49,217 bases of DNA from CAYSXY01 sp964435165. GTDB taxonomy: Bacteria > Pseudomonadota > Alphaproteobacteria > Rickettsiales > RI-342. Under the pieces are notes generated by a model. That model worked only from the letters and a program-made list of their open reading frames with translations, was not told where the DNA came from and ran no database searches. This document shows, piece by piece, positions 24,025 to 32,641 of the stretch; within the stretch, counting starts at the first letter, position 1, and every line of letters begins with the position of its first letter. The DNA lies in contig CAYSXY010000013.1 of the NCBI GenBank assembly GCA_964435165.1, forward strand, positions 1 through 49,217. Direction: 5' to 3'. The translations under genes were made by a program, and so were the position numbers.

Positions 24025-25860
24025 TTATGCGCGCGAGAAAAGTTCTCCGAGTTCCGTCATCATGGTTGTGGCGAGTTGGTCGACCTCGCCGATTGTCACA
24101 GCTTGCTTGTAATATCGCGTAACATCATGGCCAATGCCAATGGCGGTGAGCTCCAGACTGTCGTCCTGTTCCAGCATGGCGATCACGTCGCGCAGGTGGC
24201 TATCGAGATAGGCACTGTTATTGACGGATAAGGTGCTGTCATCAACCGGTGCACCATCGGAAATCACCATCAGTATTTTGCGTTGTTCGGGGCGGGCGAG
24301 CAAGCGTTGATAGGCCCAGAGAATCGCCTCGCCATCAATATTTTCTTTTAAAATACTGTCTTTGAGCATCAGACCCAAATTGCTTCGTGCACGGCGCCAG
24401 GGAATGTCCGCCGGTTTGTAAATGATATGGCGCAAATCGTTCAGGCGGCCAGGCCCGGTGCCATTGGCCGGGCTGCCATCTTCAATCCACTGTTTGCGGC
24501 TTTGTCCTCCTTTCCAGTCACGGGTTGTGAAGCCAAGAATCTCAACTTTCACGCCGCAACGTTCCAGGGTACGAGCCAGAATATCGCAACTCATGGCGGC
24601 AACGGTGATCGGCCTGCCGCGCATGGAGCCTGAATTATCGAGCAGCAAGGTGAACACGGTGTCGCGAAAGGCGGATTCCTGTTCGGTTTTGTAGTAAAAT
24701 GGATAGTTGGGGTTGGTGACGATGCGCGAGAGTTTGGCCGTGTCCAAAATGCCTTCTTCTTCATCAAAGCGCCAGCTACGGCGCTGACGTGCGAGCAGCA
24801 GACGCTGCAGCCGGTTGGCGAGTTTGGCGGTGAGGGTGGTGAAATGTTGCAGCTTATCGTCCAGCCGGGCGCGCAGTTGGCGCAATTCTTCCGTATCGAT
24901 TAATTGATCGGCGGCAATCACTTCATCAAATTGCGTGGTATAGGCGTGATAACGGCTGGCCCGCTGCGGCAGATCGACCTGAATATTGGGGAGATAGAAA
25001 GCCTCGCCCATGCGCTGCGGGGTGGACTGGACTTCCGGCTCCAACGCCTCATCCTGCATTTCCATCGGTGCGCCATCGGCAAGGATATCTTCCGGCGTGC
25101 TGTCACTGCCATTATCTTCCTCGCCTTCGGTTGGCTCTTGGGCGTCTTCATCTTCTTCGCTATTGGCCGGTTGTGCCTGATCTTCCTGCGGGGTTTCATC
25201 CGGTGCCTGATCGAGAGGTGTTGTTTTTCCAGGAGAGGCGGTCAGCTCCAGTTGGTGTAGCAGGTCATTGACCTGCCGGGCGAACTGTGCCTGATCATCT
25301 GCAGCATTGGCAACATGGTCGAGCGTGTCGCCGATGCGGCTCTCGATCCATGGAGACCATAATGTAAGTAAACTATGCATCATGGCGGGTGGCTGTTGGC
25401 CGCTGATTTTTTCGCGGAGCATGAGCGCTAACAGGTCGGCCAGTGGCGGATCGGTGCGTTCGGATATCTGCTCATAACCGGCTCGTTTGCAATGTTGTTC
25501 GACCCGGTGGGCTATATTATGCGCAAGGCCAGAGTAATCGCGTGCGCCGAGTGACTCAATGCGCGCCTGTTCCAATGTTTCATAGATCGCGCGGGCTTTT
25601 TCTTCTTCCGGCGCATGTGCTGTAAATATGGCATCATCGTGATAGCGCAGCCGCATGGCGGCGGCATCGGCATTGCCGCGTACGGTGCGTTTTTCTTCCT
25701 CTGTGGCATCGGCAGGGAAAGAAGGCAGGCGCACCAAATCGCCATTGATGAAGGCGGGCATATCGCTGTTAGCGCCGAATTCCACCGTCAATTCGTGCTT
25801 TAGAGCCAATGCTCTGAGGCAGGTGGCGAGGGGGTCGTCGTTACTGCCTTTCGTATTCAT
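24025..25860 (-). CDS. cobT: Cobaltochelatase-like subunit CobT
   Basis: A 611-residue homologue of the CobT subunit of the aerobic cobaltochelatase. It has an N-terminal helical domain, a very acidic linker at about 215-280, and a C-terminal von Willebrand A domain with the MIDAS motif LLDNSGSMRG at about 407-415 and later ISDGAPVDDST. In CobN-CobS-CobT, CobST is the AAA+ chaperone that drives cobalt insertion by CobN. No cobN or other cobalamin gene is nearby, so this may be one of the orphan CobST pairs common in alphaproteobacteria whose target is not known. Its ATG overlaps the cobS stop by 4 bases. Confidence 0.92.
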   Translation of the reverse strand: MNTKGSNDDPLATCLRALALKHELTVEFGANSDMPAFINGDLVRLPSFPADATEEEKRTVRGNADAAAMRLRYHDDAIFTAHAPEEEKARAIYETLEQARIESLGARDYSGLAHNIAHRVEQHCKRAGYEQISERTDPPLADLLALMLREKISGQQPPAMMHSLLTLWSPWIESRIGDTLDHVANAADDQAQFARQVNDLLHQLELTASPGKTTPLDQAPDETPQEDQAQPANSEEDEDAQEPTEGEEDNGSDSTPEDILADGAPMEMQDEALEPEVQSTPQRMGEAFYLPNIQVDLPQRASRYHAYTTQFDEVIAADQLIDTEELRQLRARLDDKLQHFTTLTAKLANRLQRLLLARQRRSWRFDEEEGILDTAKLSRIVTNPNYPFYYKTEQESAFRDTVFTLLLDNSGSMRGRPITVAAMSCDILARTLERCGVKVEILGFTTRDWKGGQSRKQWIEDGSPANGTGPGRLNDLRHIIYKPADIPWRRARSNLGLMLKDSILKENIDGEAILWAYQRLLARPEQRKILMVISDGAPVDDSTLSVNNSAYLDSHLRDVIAMLEQDDSLELTAIGIGHDVTRYYKQAVTIGEVDQLATTMMTELGELFSRA

Positions 25861-26849
25861 GCAGCTTGCTGTTCCTCAAGGTCAATGTCAAACACGCGTT
25901 GATAAAGCTCCAGGATGATGGGGCGTTCGGCCTCGTCGCATTTATTGAGGAAAGACAGGCTGAAGGCATGATGCACATCGCCAAAAATCTCGGCATTTTG
26001 CGCCCAGGTGATGACGGTACGTGGTGACATCACGGTGGAGAGGTCGCCATTGATAAAGCTTTGGCGTACCAGCCCGGCCAGCCTTACCATTTGCTCAATC
26101 ACTTTGCGGCCTTTGGCATTATCGAAGCTATCCACTTTGGCCTTGATAATGTCTGATTCCTGCTGGACCGGGAGGTAGTTGAGCGCCACGACGATATTCC
26201 AGCGATCCATCTGGCCCTGGTTGATTTGCTGTGTGCCATGATAAAGGCCGGAGGTATCGCCCAGGCCTATGGTGTTGGCTGTGGCAAACAGGCGAAAGGA
26301 GGGATGGGGTTTAATGATCCGGTTCTGGTCGAGCAGGGTGAGATGGCCTTCAGCCTCTAAAATACGCTGGATGACAAACATCACATCCGGGCGGCCTGCA
26401 TCATACTCATCAAACACAAGCGCAACAGGGCGTTGCAGGGCCCAGGGCAGGAGGCCTTCGACAAATTCAGTAACCTGTGTACCCTCGCGCAGGACAATCT
26501 GATCCTTCCCGATCAGATCAATTCGGCTGATGTGGCTGTCGAGGTTGATGCGAATACATGGCCAGTTGAGCCGGGCGGCAACCTGCTCAATATGAGTGGA
26601 CTTACCCGTGCCATGATAGCCCTGCACCAGCACTTTGCGATTGCGGGCAAAGCCGGCCAACAGTGCTGTGGTCGTGTCGGGGTCGAAGCGATAGGCACTG
26701 TCTTTTTCCGGCACATACTCCGTCTTTTCACTAAAGCCATGCACGTCGAACGGAACGGTGATGCCAAATAATTCCTGTGTGTTCGCAGGTTTGTCGGCAT
26801 CGGCAGGCAGGTGTTGCAAGGCGTCGGCAGGGTCGGCTGCTTTTGTCAA
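25857..26849 (-). CDS. cobS: Cobaltochelatase-like AAA+ ATPase CobS
   Basis: A 330-residue MoxR-like AAA+ ATPase. Walker A is GYHGTGKSTHIEQVAARL, Walker B is VALVFDEYDAGRPD, sensor 1 is LFATANTIGLGDTSGLYHGTQ, and the family segment EKTEYVPEKDSAYRFDP precedes it. The start is TTG 26849, well supported by AAGGAG about 7 bases upstream; the nearby ATG is in another frame and ends after two codons. It forms a two-tier complex with CobT. Stop and cobT start overlap by 4 bases. Confidence 0.93.
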   Translation of the reverse strand: MTKAADPADALQHLPADADKPANTQELFGITVPFDVHGFSEKTEYVPEKDSAYRFDPDTTTALLAGFARNRKVLVQGYHGTGKSTHIEQVAARLNWPCIRINLDSHISRIDLIGKDQIVLREGTQVTEFVEGLLPWALQRPVALVFDEYDAGRPDVMFVIQRILEAEGHLTLLDQNRIIKPHPSFRLFATANTIGLGDTSGLYHGTQQINQGQMDRWNIVVALNYLPVQQESDIIKAKVDSFDNAKGRKVIEQMVRLAGLVRQSFINGDLSTVMSPRTVITWAQNAEIFGDVHHAFSLSFLNKCDEAERPIILELYQRVFDIDLEEQQAA

Positions 26850-26969
26850 GGCATGCTCCTTATGGGATCAGACGAAGAATAATTTGGCCCGGCATATTGG
26901 CATTGCTGTGTGAACCGCGCAAGGCTGAATCGTGTGTTGGGTTTGCTCCGGCGGTCTGGAACTATGTGA

Positions 26970-27557
26970 TTATGGCGATGTGCGCGAATCTGCAAAGAGT
27001 GGCTTGAGCGCAAGGTAGGCATTGACGGCCTGCTTGAAGCGCTCCTCAGCCTGTTTGCAGCCATTATTCACATCCGGATGGTGTTTTTTGACTAAGTGGC
27101 GGTAGCGCGTTTTAATCTCTTCGGCGCTGGCATCAGGCGAGAGGTCGAGAATCGATAATGCATGATGTTGCTCTTCGGTAAGAGCCATTTCCGGCTGTAT
27201 CGGCTTTGTATGTGTGCTTCGCTGGTGCATGAAACGGCGAAGTGCCTCTTCAATCACCGCTTCGTTTATTTTGGTACGGGAGTTTGCAGCACGATCACTG
27301 TTATCCCAGGTTGGGCGGTGGCCATGGACGGAATCACGTTGAAAAGCCTCGATAGCATCCCGCGTCATGCCTTCAAAATAATCCCAGTTGCGGTTATATT
27401 CCCGAGCGTGATCCAGACAAAAATGAAAATAGTCTTCATCCCGATTGCTGCCAATCTGCTTACGGCTGCGTGGGGCACGGTGCTCGCCCGGTTCCATGCA
27501 GCCTTGCCAATCACAAGGCAGATGTGATGCGTGTGACGGTATTTTTTTCGTTTTCAT
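26970..27557 (-). CDS. J-domain protein
   Basis: A 195-residue protein with a C-terminal J domain (ALSILDLSPDASAEEIKTRYRHLVKKHHPDVNNG, described over residues about 130-165) including the HPD tripeptide, so it should stimulate a DnaK-type Hsp70. The N-terminal half has a Cys/His-bearing segment (CDWQGCMEPGEHRAP, HFCLDHAREYN) typical of the alphaproteobacterial version encoded next to cobS and bolA. The start at ATG 27557 coincides with the expected transcription start of a TATAAT promoter, suggesting a leaderless mRNA; an upstream in-frame TTG at 27593 is less likely. Confidence 0.88.
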   Translation of the reverse strand: MKTKKIPSHASHLPCDWQGCMEPGEHRAPRSRKQIGSNRDEDYFHFCLDHAREYNRNWDYFEGMTRDAIEAFQRDSVHGHRPTWDNSDRAANSRTKINEAVIEEALRRFMHQRSTHTKPIQPEMALTEEQHHALSILDLSPDASAEEIKTRYRHLVKKHHPDVNNGCKQAEERFKQAVNAYLALKPLFADSRTSP

Positions 27558-27563
27558 CCTTCC

Positions 27564-27592
27564 ATTATACGCTAGTCGGCTGCCCGGAGGCA
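27564..27592 (-). promoter_or_regulatory. Promoter of the J-domain gene (leaderless candidate)
   Basis: On the minus strand TTGCCT, an 18-base gap and a perfect TATAAT (27569-27564) are followed by only six bases (GGAAGG) before ATG 27557. Transcription would begin at or within a base or two of the start codon, so the message would have no 5' leader. Confidence 0.5.
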
Positions 27593-27612
27593 AGTTTGCG
27601 TTACAATGATGA

Positions 27613-27978
27613 TTACAGACGCGTCATGGCCTGCATCAGGCGAAGTAGTGCTTCACGTTGCTGTGGATTATGAATGCGTTGAAACAGGTGTTTTGCTTCC
27701 AGGGCCTGACTATCTTCCTGATATGGTTCTGTGTGCGTGTCTCTGACCAGATGAAGGAAAAAATGAGCGGGAGGAATGCCGAGCGCCTCTGCCAATATGG
27801 CCAATCTGCCGGCAGAAAGGCGGTTGATGCCGCGCTCATATTTATGTGCCTGCTGATAGGTCACTCCCATCAATGCCGCCAGCTCTTGTTGTGTTAAGCC
27901 ATTCTCACGGCGTATTTGTTCCAGGCGGCGGCCAATGGCTTTATCAATCTCCTGTATTTTTCTGCCTGTCACCGTCAT
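27613..27978 (-). CDS. XRE-family helix-turn-helix regulator
   Basis: A 121-residue DNA-binding protein with a Cro/C1-type HTH at about residues 15-70 (RLEQIRRENGLTQQELAALMG, TYQQAHKYERGINRLSAGRLAILAEALGI, covering the five helices). A short C-terminal helical tail ends in LLRLMQAM. Start ATG 27978 has an excellent GGAGAAAG site. Targets are unknown. It separates the J-domain gene from bolA, which are often closer in relatives. The 285-bp gap to divergent bolA includes a CACAATTGTG palindrome (28204-28213) that might be an operator. Confidence 0.9.
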   Translation of the reverse strand: MTVTGRKIQEIDKAIGRRLEQIRRENGLTQQELAALMGVTYQQAHKYERGINRLSAGRLAILAEALGIPPAHFFLHLVRDTHTEPYQEDSQALEAKHLFQRIHNPQQREALLRLMQAMTRL

Positions 27979-28263
27979 ACTCTTTCTCCGTTGTTGTTTT
28001 TGATTGTGCTGTATATATCTGGCCTACGTGGCGATGACGCTTATGGTAGTGGCAATCGCTGTGCCAACTCAGGGTTGAAAAGCAGGATATTGAGGGATTA
28101 AGCGTTGTCATCCGCATATAACCTGTGGTTTTGTGATGTTTGTGGGTTTGGATAGTGCCGTCTGGTGTGATGATCAGTAGTCAGATGATTGTTTCAATAT
28201 GACACAATTGTGCCGATGTGAGACGGTCATTGTGAGACATGTGATGGGAATGAAGGAGGTGAC

Positions 28264-28539
28264 ATGAGTAGGGAAGAACGGATGCGTCACGTGATAGACG
28301 AAGCGTTGCAGCCTGCGCGTTTGGATATTATCGACGAATCACATTTGCATGCCGGGCATGTGGGTGCCAGGCCAGAGGGTGAAACGCATTACCGGCTACA
28401 CATTGTCTGTGTGCAATTTGAAGGGAAAAGCCGGGTTGAGCGCCACCGGCTTGTTTATGATTTATTGCAACCGGAACTAGATAATGGGTTGCATGCGGTG
28501 GCATTGCAACTATATACGCCGCAAGAGGAGGTATCGTGA
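28264..28539 (+). CDS. bolA: BolA-family protein
   Basis: A 91-residue BolA/IbaG protein with a class II KH-like fold. The family motifs are HLHAGHVGARPEGETHYRLHIVC, read at about residues 22-44, and the RHRLVYDLLQPEL helix with the conserved C-terminal His in GLHAVALQLYTP. BolA proteins pair with monothiol glutaredoxins in iron-sulphur handling. A near-consensus GGAGGTGAC site precedes the ATG, and the stop overlaps the next gene's GTG. Confidence 0.93.
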   Translation: MSREERMRHVIDEALQPARLDIIDESHLHAGHVGARPEGETHYRLHIVCVQFEGKSRVERHRLVYDLLQPELDNGLHAVALQLYTPQEEVS

Positions 28540-28955
28540 GTCGGCCGCCCTTTCATTTAGCCTTTCCGATATATGATCTGGAAGAGACGCGTCGTTTTTA
28601 TTGTGACGTTTTAGGATGCTTGGTGTGGCATAAGGGCGATAGCTGGATCGACTTTAATTTTTATGGCCATCACTTAACGGCGTATGTGAAATTGAAGGAT
28701 ATTGAACGGCCTGGGCGCAATTTTGAGCATGGTAAACCGGTGCCGGTGCGACATTTTGGCGTGGTGTTGGGGCGTGACGCCTGGGATGGGCTGCGTACAC
28801 GATTGGCTGAGCATAATATCGGCTTTTATCAGGGGCCGAGTTACATCCACCAGGGAACACCGGATGAAGAAGGTAGCTTTTATATTGAAGATCCGAGCGG
28901 GAATATTCTGGAGTTTCGAGGGATGCTGGATGTTGAGAGGTTATGTAACGGATAG
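28536..28955 (+). CDS. VOC-superfamily (glyoxalase/dioxygenase-like) protein
   Basis: A 139-residue protein with two beta-alpha-beta-beta-beta modules. FHLAFPIYDLEETRRFYCDVLGC opens the first and RHFGVVLGRDAWDGLRTRL the second. The likely metal ligands are the His in FHLAF, the His in VRHFG and the Glu in NILEFRG. Many alphaproteobacteria carry this small VOC protein next to bolA; its substrate is not known. The GTG start overlaps the bolA stop by 4 bases. Confidence 0.85.
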   Translation: MSRPPFHLAFPIYDLEETRRFYCDVLGCLVWHKGDSWIDFNFYGHHLTAYVKLKDIERPGRNFEHGKPVPVRHFGVVLGRDAWDGLRTRLAEHNIGFYQGPSYIHQGTPDEEGSFYIEDPSGNILEFRGMLDVERLCNG

Positions 28956-28963
28956 TCGCTGAT

Positions 28964-29497
28964 TTAGGCGGCTTGCGCCAGGTTGTTATCCGGGTTCTCA
29001 AGATTCAGCAGAAAGCGCTTATTCCCGACGCCGCCGACATACCCGCTGATGTCGCCGTCTGAGCGGATGACGCGGTGACAGGCGACCTGAATCATCACCG
29101 GATTGGTCGCGCAGGCCTGTGCAACGGCGCGATAGGCTCCTGGCTTTTTGATTTGTTGTGCTATCTCACGATAGGATCGTGTTTCGCCAAAGGGAATGCG
29201 TTCCAGCAACTGCCAGACCTGCTGTTGAAATGGTGTGCCATGAAGGTGAAGGGGCAGGTTGAGTGATGTGCTGCGGCCATTGAGAAATGCCTGCACCTGG
29301 GCGGCGTATGGCGCTAAAGCGGTGTCATCGTATGTGACGGTTACCTTGCCCTTAATCCTGCTGGCCTTGGGCAGGAAAGCAGCAGGTGTGGTATCGCTCC
29401 GGGCAAAGCACAAGGCGCACACTCCTTCTCCATCATGAGCGAGCCATAGCTCGCCGATGGGAGTGGCGAAGGAGGTGTAGGTGAGTGTTTGTGCCAT
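28964..29497 (-). CDS. ogt: Methylated-DNA--protein-cysteine methyltransferase
   Basis: A 177-residue suicide DNA-repair protein that transfers alkyl groups from O6-alkylguanine to its own cysteine. The C-terminal domain has GTPFQQQVWQLLERIPFGETRSYREIA (residues about 85-110), the asparagine hinge CATNPVMI and the active site VACHRVIRSDG. Most relatives have proline before the cysteine (PCHR); here it is alanine, but the reactive Cys-His-Arg triad is intact. Start ATG 29497 has an AGGAGAAGG site. Convergent with the VOC gene. Confidence 0.92.
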   Translation of the reverse strand: MAQTLTYTSFATPIGELWLAHDGEGVCALCFARSDTTPAAFLPKASRIKGKVTVTYDDTALAPYAAQVQAFLNGRSTSLNLPLHLHGTPFQQQVWQLLERIPFGETRSYREIAQQIKKPGAYRAVAQACATNPVMIQVACHRVIRSDGDISGYVGGVGNKRFLLNLENPDNNLAQAA

Positions 29498-29633
29498 GCT
29501 TGCCTTCTCCTGTATTTGGTCTATGTCTGGTTGCTCAGCATGCTACTCTGTTTCATCCGGAATGCAACGGGTTAACGAAGTATAAGAAATATGCTATATT
29601 CTACTTTAGAATACTTCTAATAAGGTGTGTTTT

Positions 29634-30839
29634 ATGAGTGATCAGCCGGTTTTTGATTGTTTCGATGCGCTGCAACTGCGCTCTCAACTCAGTGAAGAAG
29701 AACGCATGATCGAAGATATGGCGCGCAATTATGCGCAGGATAAATTGATGCCGCGCATTACTGAGGCACATCGGCATGAGCAGTTTGATCTGAACATCAT
29801 GCGTGAACTGGGTGAGTTGGGGCTGCTCGGGTCCATGATACCGTCCGAGTTTGGTGGGGCGGGGGTCAATCATGTCTGTTATGGCCTGATTGCGCGTGAG
29901 GTTGAACGGGTTGATAGTGGTTATCGTTCAGCGCTCAGCGTGCAATCCAGTCTGGTGATGCACCCTGTTTATACGTTTGGTTCGACAACCCTTAGAGAGA
30001 CTTATTTGCCAAAACTTGCCAGCGGTGAGTTGATTGGCTGTTTTGGCCTGACCGAGCCGAATCATGGATCCGACCCAGGCAGTATGCAGACGCGAGCGAC
30101 AAGAACGGAGGATGGCTATGTGCTGAGCGGCGCAAAGAACTGGATTACCAACTCGCCAATTGCTGATGTGTTTGTGGTGTGGGCGAAAGTCTATGGCGCC
30201 GAGGCCAAGACCGGTGTGCCGGATGGGACGATTCGCGGCTTTGTGCTGAATAAAGGGGCGAAAGGGCTGGTGGCAGAGCCACTCAAGGGCAAGCTGTCGA
30301 TGCGGGCATCCAGCACCGGCATGATTGCGATGGATGAAGTGGCGGTGTCGGCCGACCATGAGCTGGACGTGTCTGGCCTCAAAGGGCCATTTAGCTGCCT
30401 TAATAAAGCGCGTTATGGCATTGGGTGGGGCGCATTGGGTGCGGCGGAGGATTGTTATGCTCGTGCACGCGGCTACACGCTGGACCGGGCGCAATTCGGC
30501 AAGCCATTGGCGCAAACGCAGCTGATTCAAAAGAAACTGGCCGATATGATGACAGAGATCAGCCTGGGGCTGCAAGGCTGCTTGCGCGTTGGGCGGTTGC
30601 TGGATGAAGGCAAGGGGACGCCGGAGATGATCTCGCTCATCAAGCGCAATTCAGCCGGTAAGGCGTTGGAGATGGCTCGGGTGGCGCGAGACATGCATGG
30701 TGGCAATGGCGTGAGTGATGAATATCATGTGATGCGCCATGTGATGAATCTGGAGAGTGTCAATACCTATGAAGGCACGCATGATATTCATGCATTGATT
30801 TTGGGGCGGGCGATTACCGGGTTGCAGGCGTTCAAGTAA
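29634..30839 (+). CDS. gcdH: Acyl-CoA dehydrogenase, glutaryl-CoA dehydrogenase-like
   Basis: A 401-residue FAD enzyme of the acyl-CoA dehydrogenase family. GCFGLTEPNHGSDPGSMQTRA (residues about 135-155) contains the flavin/substrate loop with the TEPNHGSDP version typical of glutaryl-CoA dehydrogenase. The catalytic glutamate is in NTYEGTHDIHALILGRAITG. Glutaryl-CoA dehydrogenase both oxidises and decarboxylates glutaryl-CoA to crotonyl-CoA in lysine and tryptophan breakdown. I chose ATG 29634, eight bases after AAGG, over an upstream in-frame GTG at 29625. Confidence 0.9.
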   Translation: MSDQPVFDCFDALQLRSQLSEEERMIEDMARNYAQDKLMPRITEAHRHEQFDLNIMRELGELGLLGSMIPSEFGGAGVNHVCYGLIAREVERVDSGYRSALSVQSSLVMHPVYTFGSTTLRETYLPKLASGELIGCFGLTEPNHGSDPGSMQTRATRTEDGYVLSGAKNWITNSPIADVFVVWAKVYGAEAKTGVPDGTIRGFVLNKGAKGLVAEPLKGKLSMRASSTGMIAMDEVAVSADHELDVSGLKGPFSCLNKARYGIGWGALGAAEDCYARARGYTLDRAQFGKPLAQTQLIQKKLADMMTEISLGLQGCLRVGRLLDEGKGTPEMISLIKRNSAGKALEMARVARDMHGGNGVSDEYHVMRHVMNLESVNTYEGTHDIHALILGRAITGLQAFK

Positions 30840-30913
30840 CTTTTTCTATTCTTTATGTCTTCTTAAACGCGGCGATGTACATGCTGCGTCGCAAATGCTG
30901 GAGCGATTCGTTT

Positions 30914-31132
30914 TTATTTTGCTATCCAGCTATAAACAGAATCATTGAGCTCGCCGCGTTCCAGGCTGCGATAGACATCGGCATAGACGATGCGCGGATC
31001 TTGTTGCGGCTGGAGAGAGGCTTGCGCCAGTGTCAGCGAACCGGGTTGGGAGGAACAGGCCGACAGGCTGGCGCCGAGCATGCAGAGGCCTGCCAGTGTT
31101 GCGCTTTTGCGGGGTAGCCGTAATGTCACCAT
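30914..31132 (-). CDS. Small predicted lipoprotein
   Basis: A 72-residue protein with a lipoprotein signal peptide: basic start MVTLRLPRKS, hydrophobic core and lipobox LSAC, with the acylated cysteine at residue 26. The mature 47 residues are polar and unrecognised (ending LNDSVYSWIAK). Start ATG 31132 has an AAGGA site 8-9 bases upstream. It lies between convergent gcdH and the pab genes. The 165 bp upstream to pabB contain only AT-rich short repeats around TGCAT. Confidence 0.7.
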   Translation of the reverse strand: MVTLRLPRKSATLAGLCMLGASLSACSSQPGSLTLAQASLQPQQDPRIVYADVYRSLERGELNDSVYSWIAK

Positions 31133-31297
31133 GGGTCGAGGTCCTTCACTCAACGTTTTGCGTTGATGGGGACGATATGGGATTATGTCACGGCATGCAG
31201 TGCATAATTAACGATTTTGCTATGCAAAAAATGCATGACTCGCCATAGGGTTGATGCGGTGTTGAGGGGGTGTTTGTTAGACTTGTCTCTATACAAC

Positions 31298-32641
31298 TTA
31301 TAGTATTGCGAATCGCTCGATATCTACATCTAGTGTGCTGGCGATGCCTCTGGCTTTAGTGAGGGTCTCCTGAAATTCACTTTCCGGCAGGGAATCAGCG
31401 ACAATGCCACCGCCTATTTGCAGCTCCCATGTTAACTTTTTGACCAGTAACGTGCGGATGACCACAGACAGGTCGCAGGCTCCATTGCCGCCGATCCAAC
31501 CGATGGCACCGCTATAGACACCGCGCCTAAGCCGCTCCAATCTTGTGCAGATTTCCATCGCGCGGATTTTTGGGGCACCGGTCATTGAGCCGGGAGGAAA
31601 GCACTGGCGGATCACGTCCAGTGTGGTGCAGTCGGGTTTTTTCATGCCGCTAATGGTGGTGGCCATATGGTGGATGGTGGCATAGGTGCTGACATCAAAC
31701 AGATTATCGATGGTGACGGAACCGGGAATGCAGCTATGCGAGAGGTCGTTTCGCATCAAATCCACGATCATGAGATTTTCGGCCCGGTCTTTCGGGCTGT
31801 TTTGCAATGCATGGCGAGATGTGGCGTCCTGATGCGTATTATGGCCGCGTGGAGCGGAGCCTTTGATGGGCCGCGACTCGACGCACCCAGAGGCGGAAAT
31901 GCTCAGAAAGCGTTCCGGGCTGGAGGAGGCAATCCAAGTGTCATCCAGTTTGAGTAATGCGCTGTAGCAGGCCGGACTGACTTCTGTGAGTCTGGCAAAA
32001 AGGGCCATCATATGCGGCGTTTGGCTAAATAAGCCATTGAATTTGCGGGTGAGATTTGCCTGATACATATCTCCGGCATGGATGTGTGTCTGAATCGATT
32101 GCACCTGTGCGAGATATTCTTCCTTCGTGGTGGGTGAGGAAAGGTGTGTGGTGGTGGGAATGACGGCGGGCTGGATGGGAGCAGGAGAGGGAATCTCACG
32201 TAATAATTGCGATGAGGATGCCCAGGCATGGCATTGTTGCTGTTGGTGGTCGAACAGTAAGATCAGCCCATAGCGCAACATCCACAGATCCGGCATGGTG
32301 GTCGGAAAACTCATCTTTTCGTCGGTTAGATCAGGCGGGAGATGTTCTACATCATGCTTTAAGCCATAGCCCAGATAGCCAAGCCAGAGGTTTTCCTGCC
32401 AGGGGCGATCATGACTGAGACGCGCAGCGAGCGGGGCAAACGTGCTGGCCGTGATTTGCTCCTGCGGTTTGAGTGCCAGAAGTGAAAAACGACCGGAATA
32501 GCGGGTGGTCATTCCGGAATAGAGTAAGGCCCAGTAGCGCTCGTTGGGAGAGATGCCGGCAGCGTAGTGCAACGGCGATGCCCAGGGGAGTTGCTGCCAC
32601 GACTGGTCAGTCGCATTTATATTATCGATGATCTCTAACAT
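31298..32641 (-). CDS. pabB: Aminodeoxychorismate synthase component I
   Basis: A 447-residue chorismate-binding enzyme that makes 4-amino-4-deoxychorismate for p-aminobenzoate and folate. The catalytic domain shows DMYQANLTRKF, SSSPERFLSI, SRPIKGSAPRG, NLMIVDLMRNDLSH, PPGSMTGAPKIRAMEI and IGGGIVADSLPESE. It is PabB rather than TrpE because TrpE is present at 15.4 kb and the PIKG lysine is the PabB hallmark. The glutaminase PabA is not adjacent, so TrpG may serve both. Its start overlaps the pabC end by 20 bases. Confidence 0.92.
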   Translation of the reverse strand: MLEIIDNINATDQSWQQLPWASPLHYAAGISPNERYWALLYSGMTTRYSGRFSLLALKPQEQITASTFAPLAARLSHDRPWQENLWLGYLGYGLKHDVEHLPPDLTDEKMSFPTTMPDLWMLRYGLILLFDHQQQQCHAWASSSQLLREIPSPAPIQPAVIPTTTHLSSPTTKEEYLAQVQSIQTHIHAGDMYQANLTRKFNGLFSQTPHMMALFARLTEVSPACYSALLKLDDTWIASSSPERFLSISASGCVESRPIKGSAPRGHNTHQDATSRHALQNSPKDRAENLMIVDLMRNDLSHSCIPGSVTIDNLFDVSTYATIHHMATTISGMKKPDCTTLDVIRQCFPPGSMTGAPKIRAMEICTRLERLRRGVYSGAIGWIGGNGACDLSVVIRTLLVKKLTWELQIGGGIVADSLPESEFQETLTKARGIASTLDVDIERFAIL

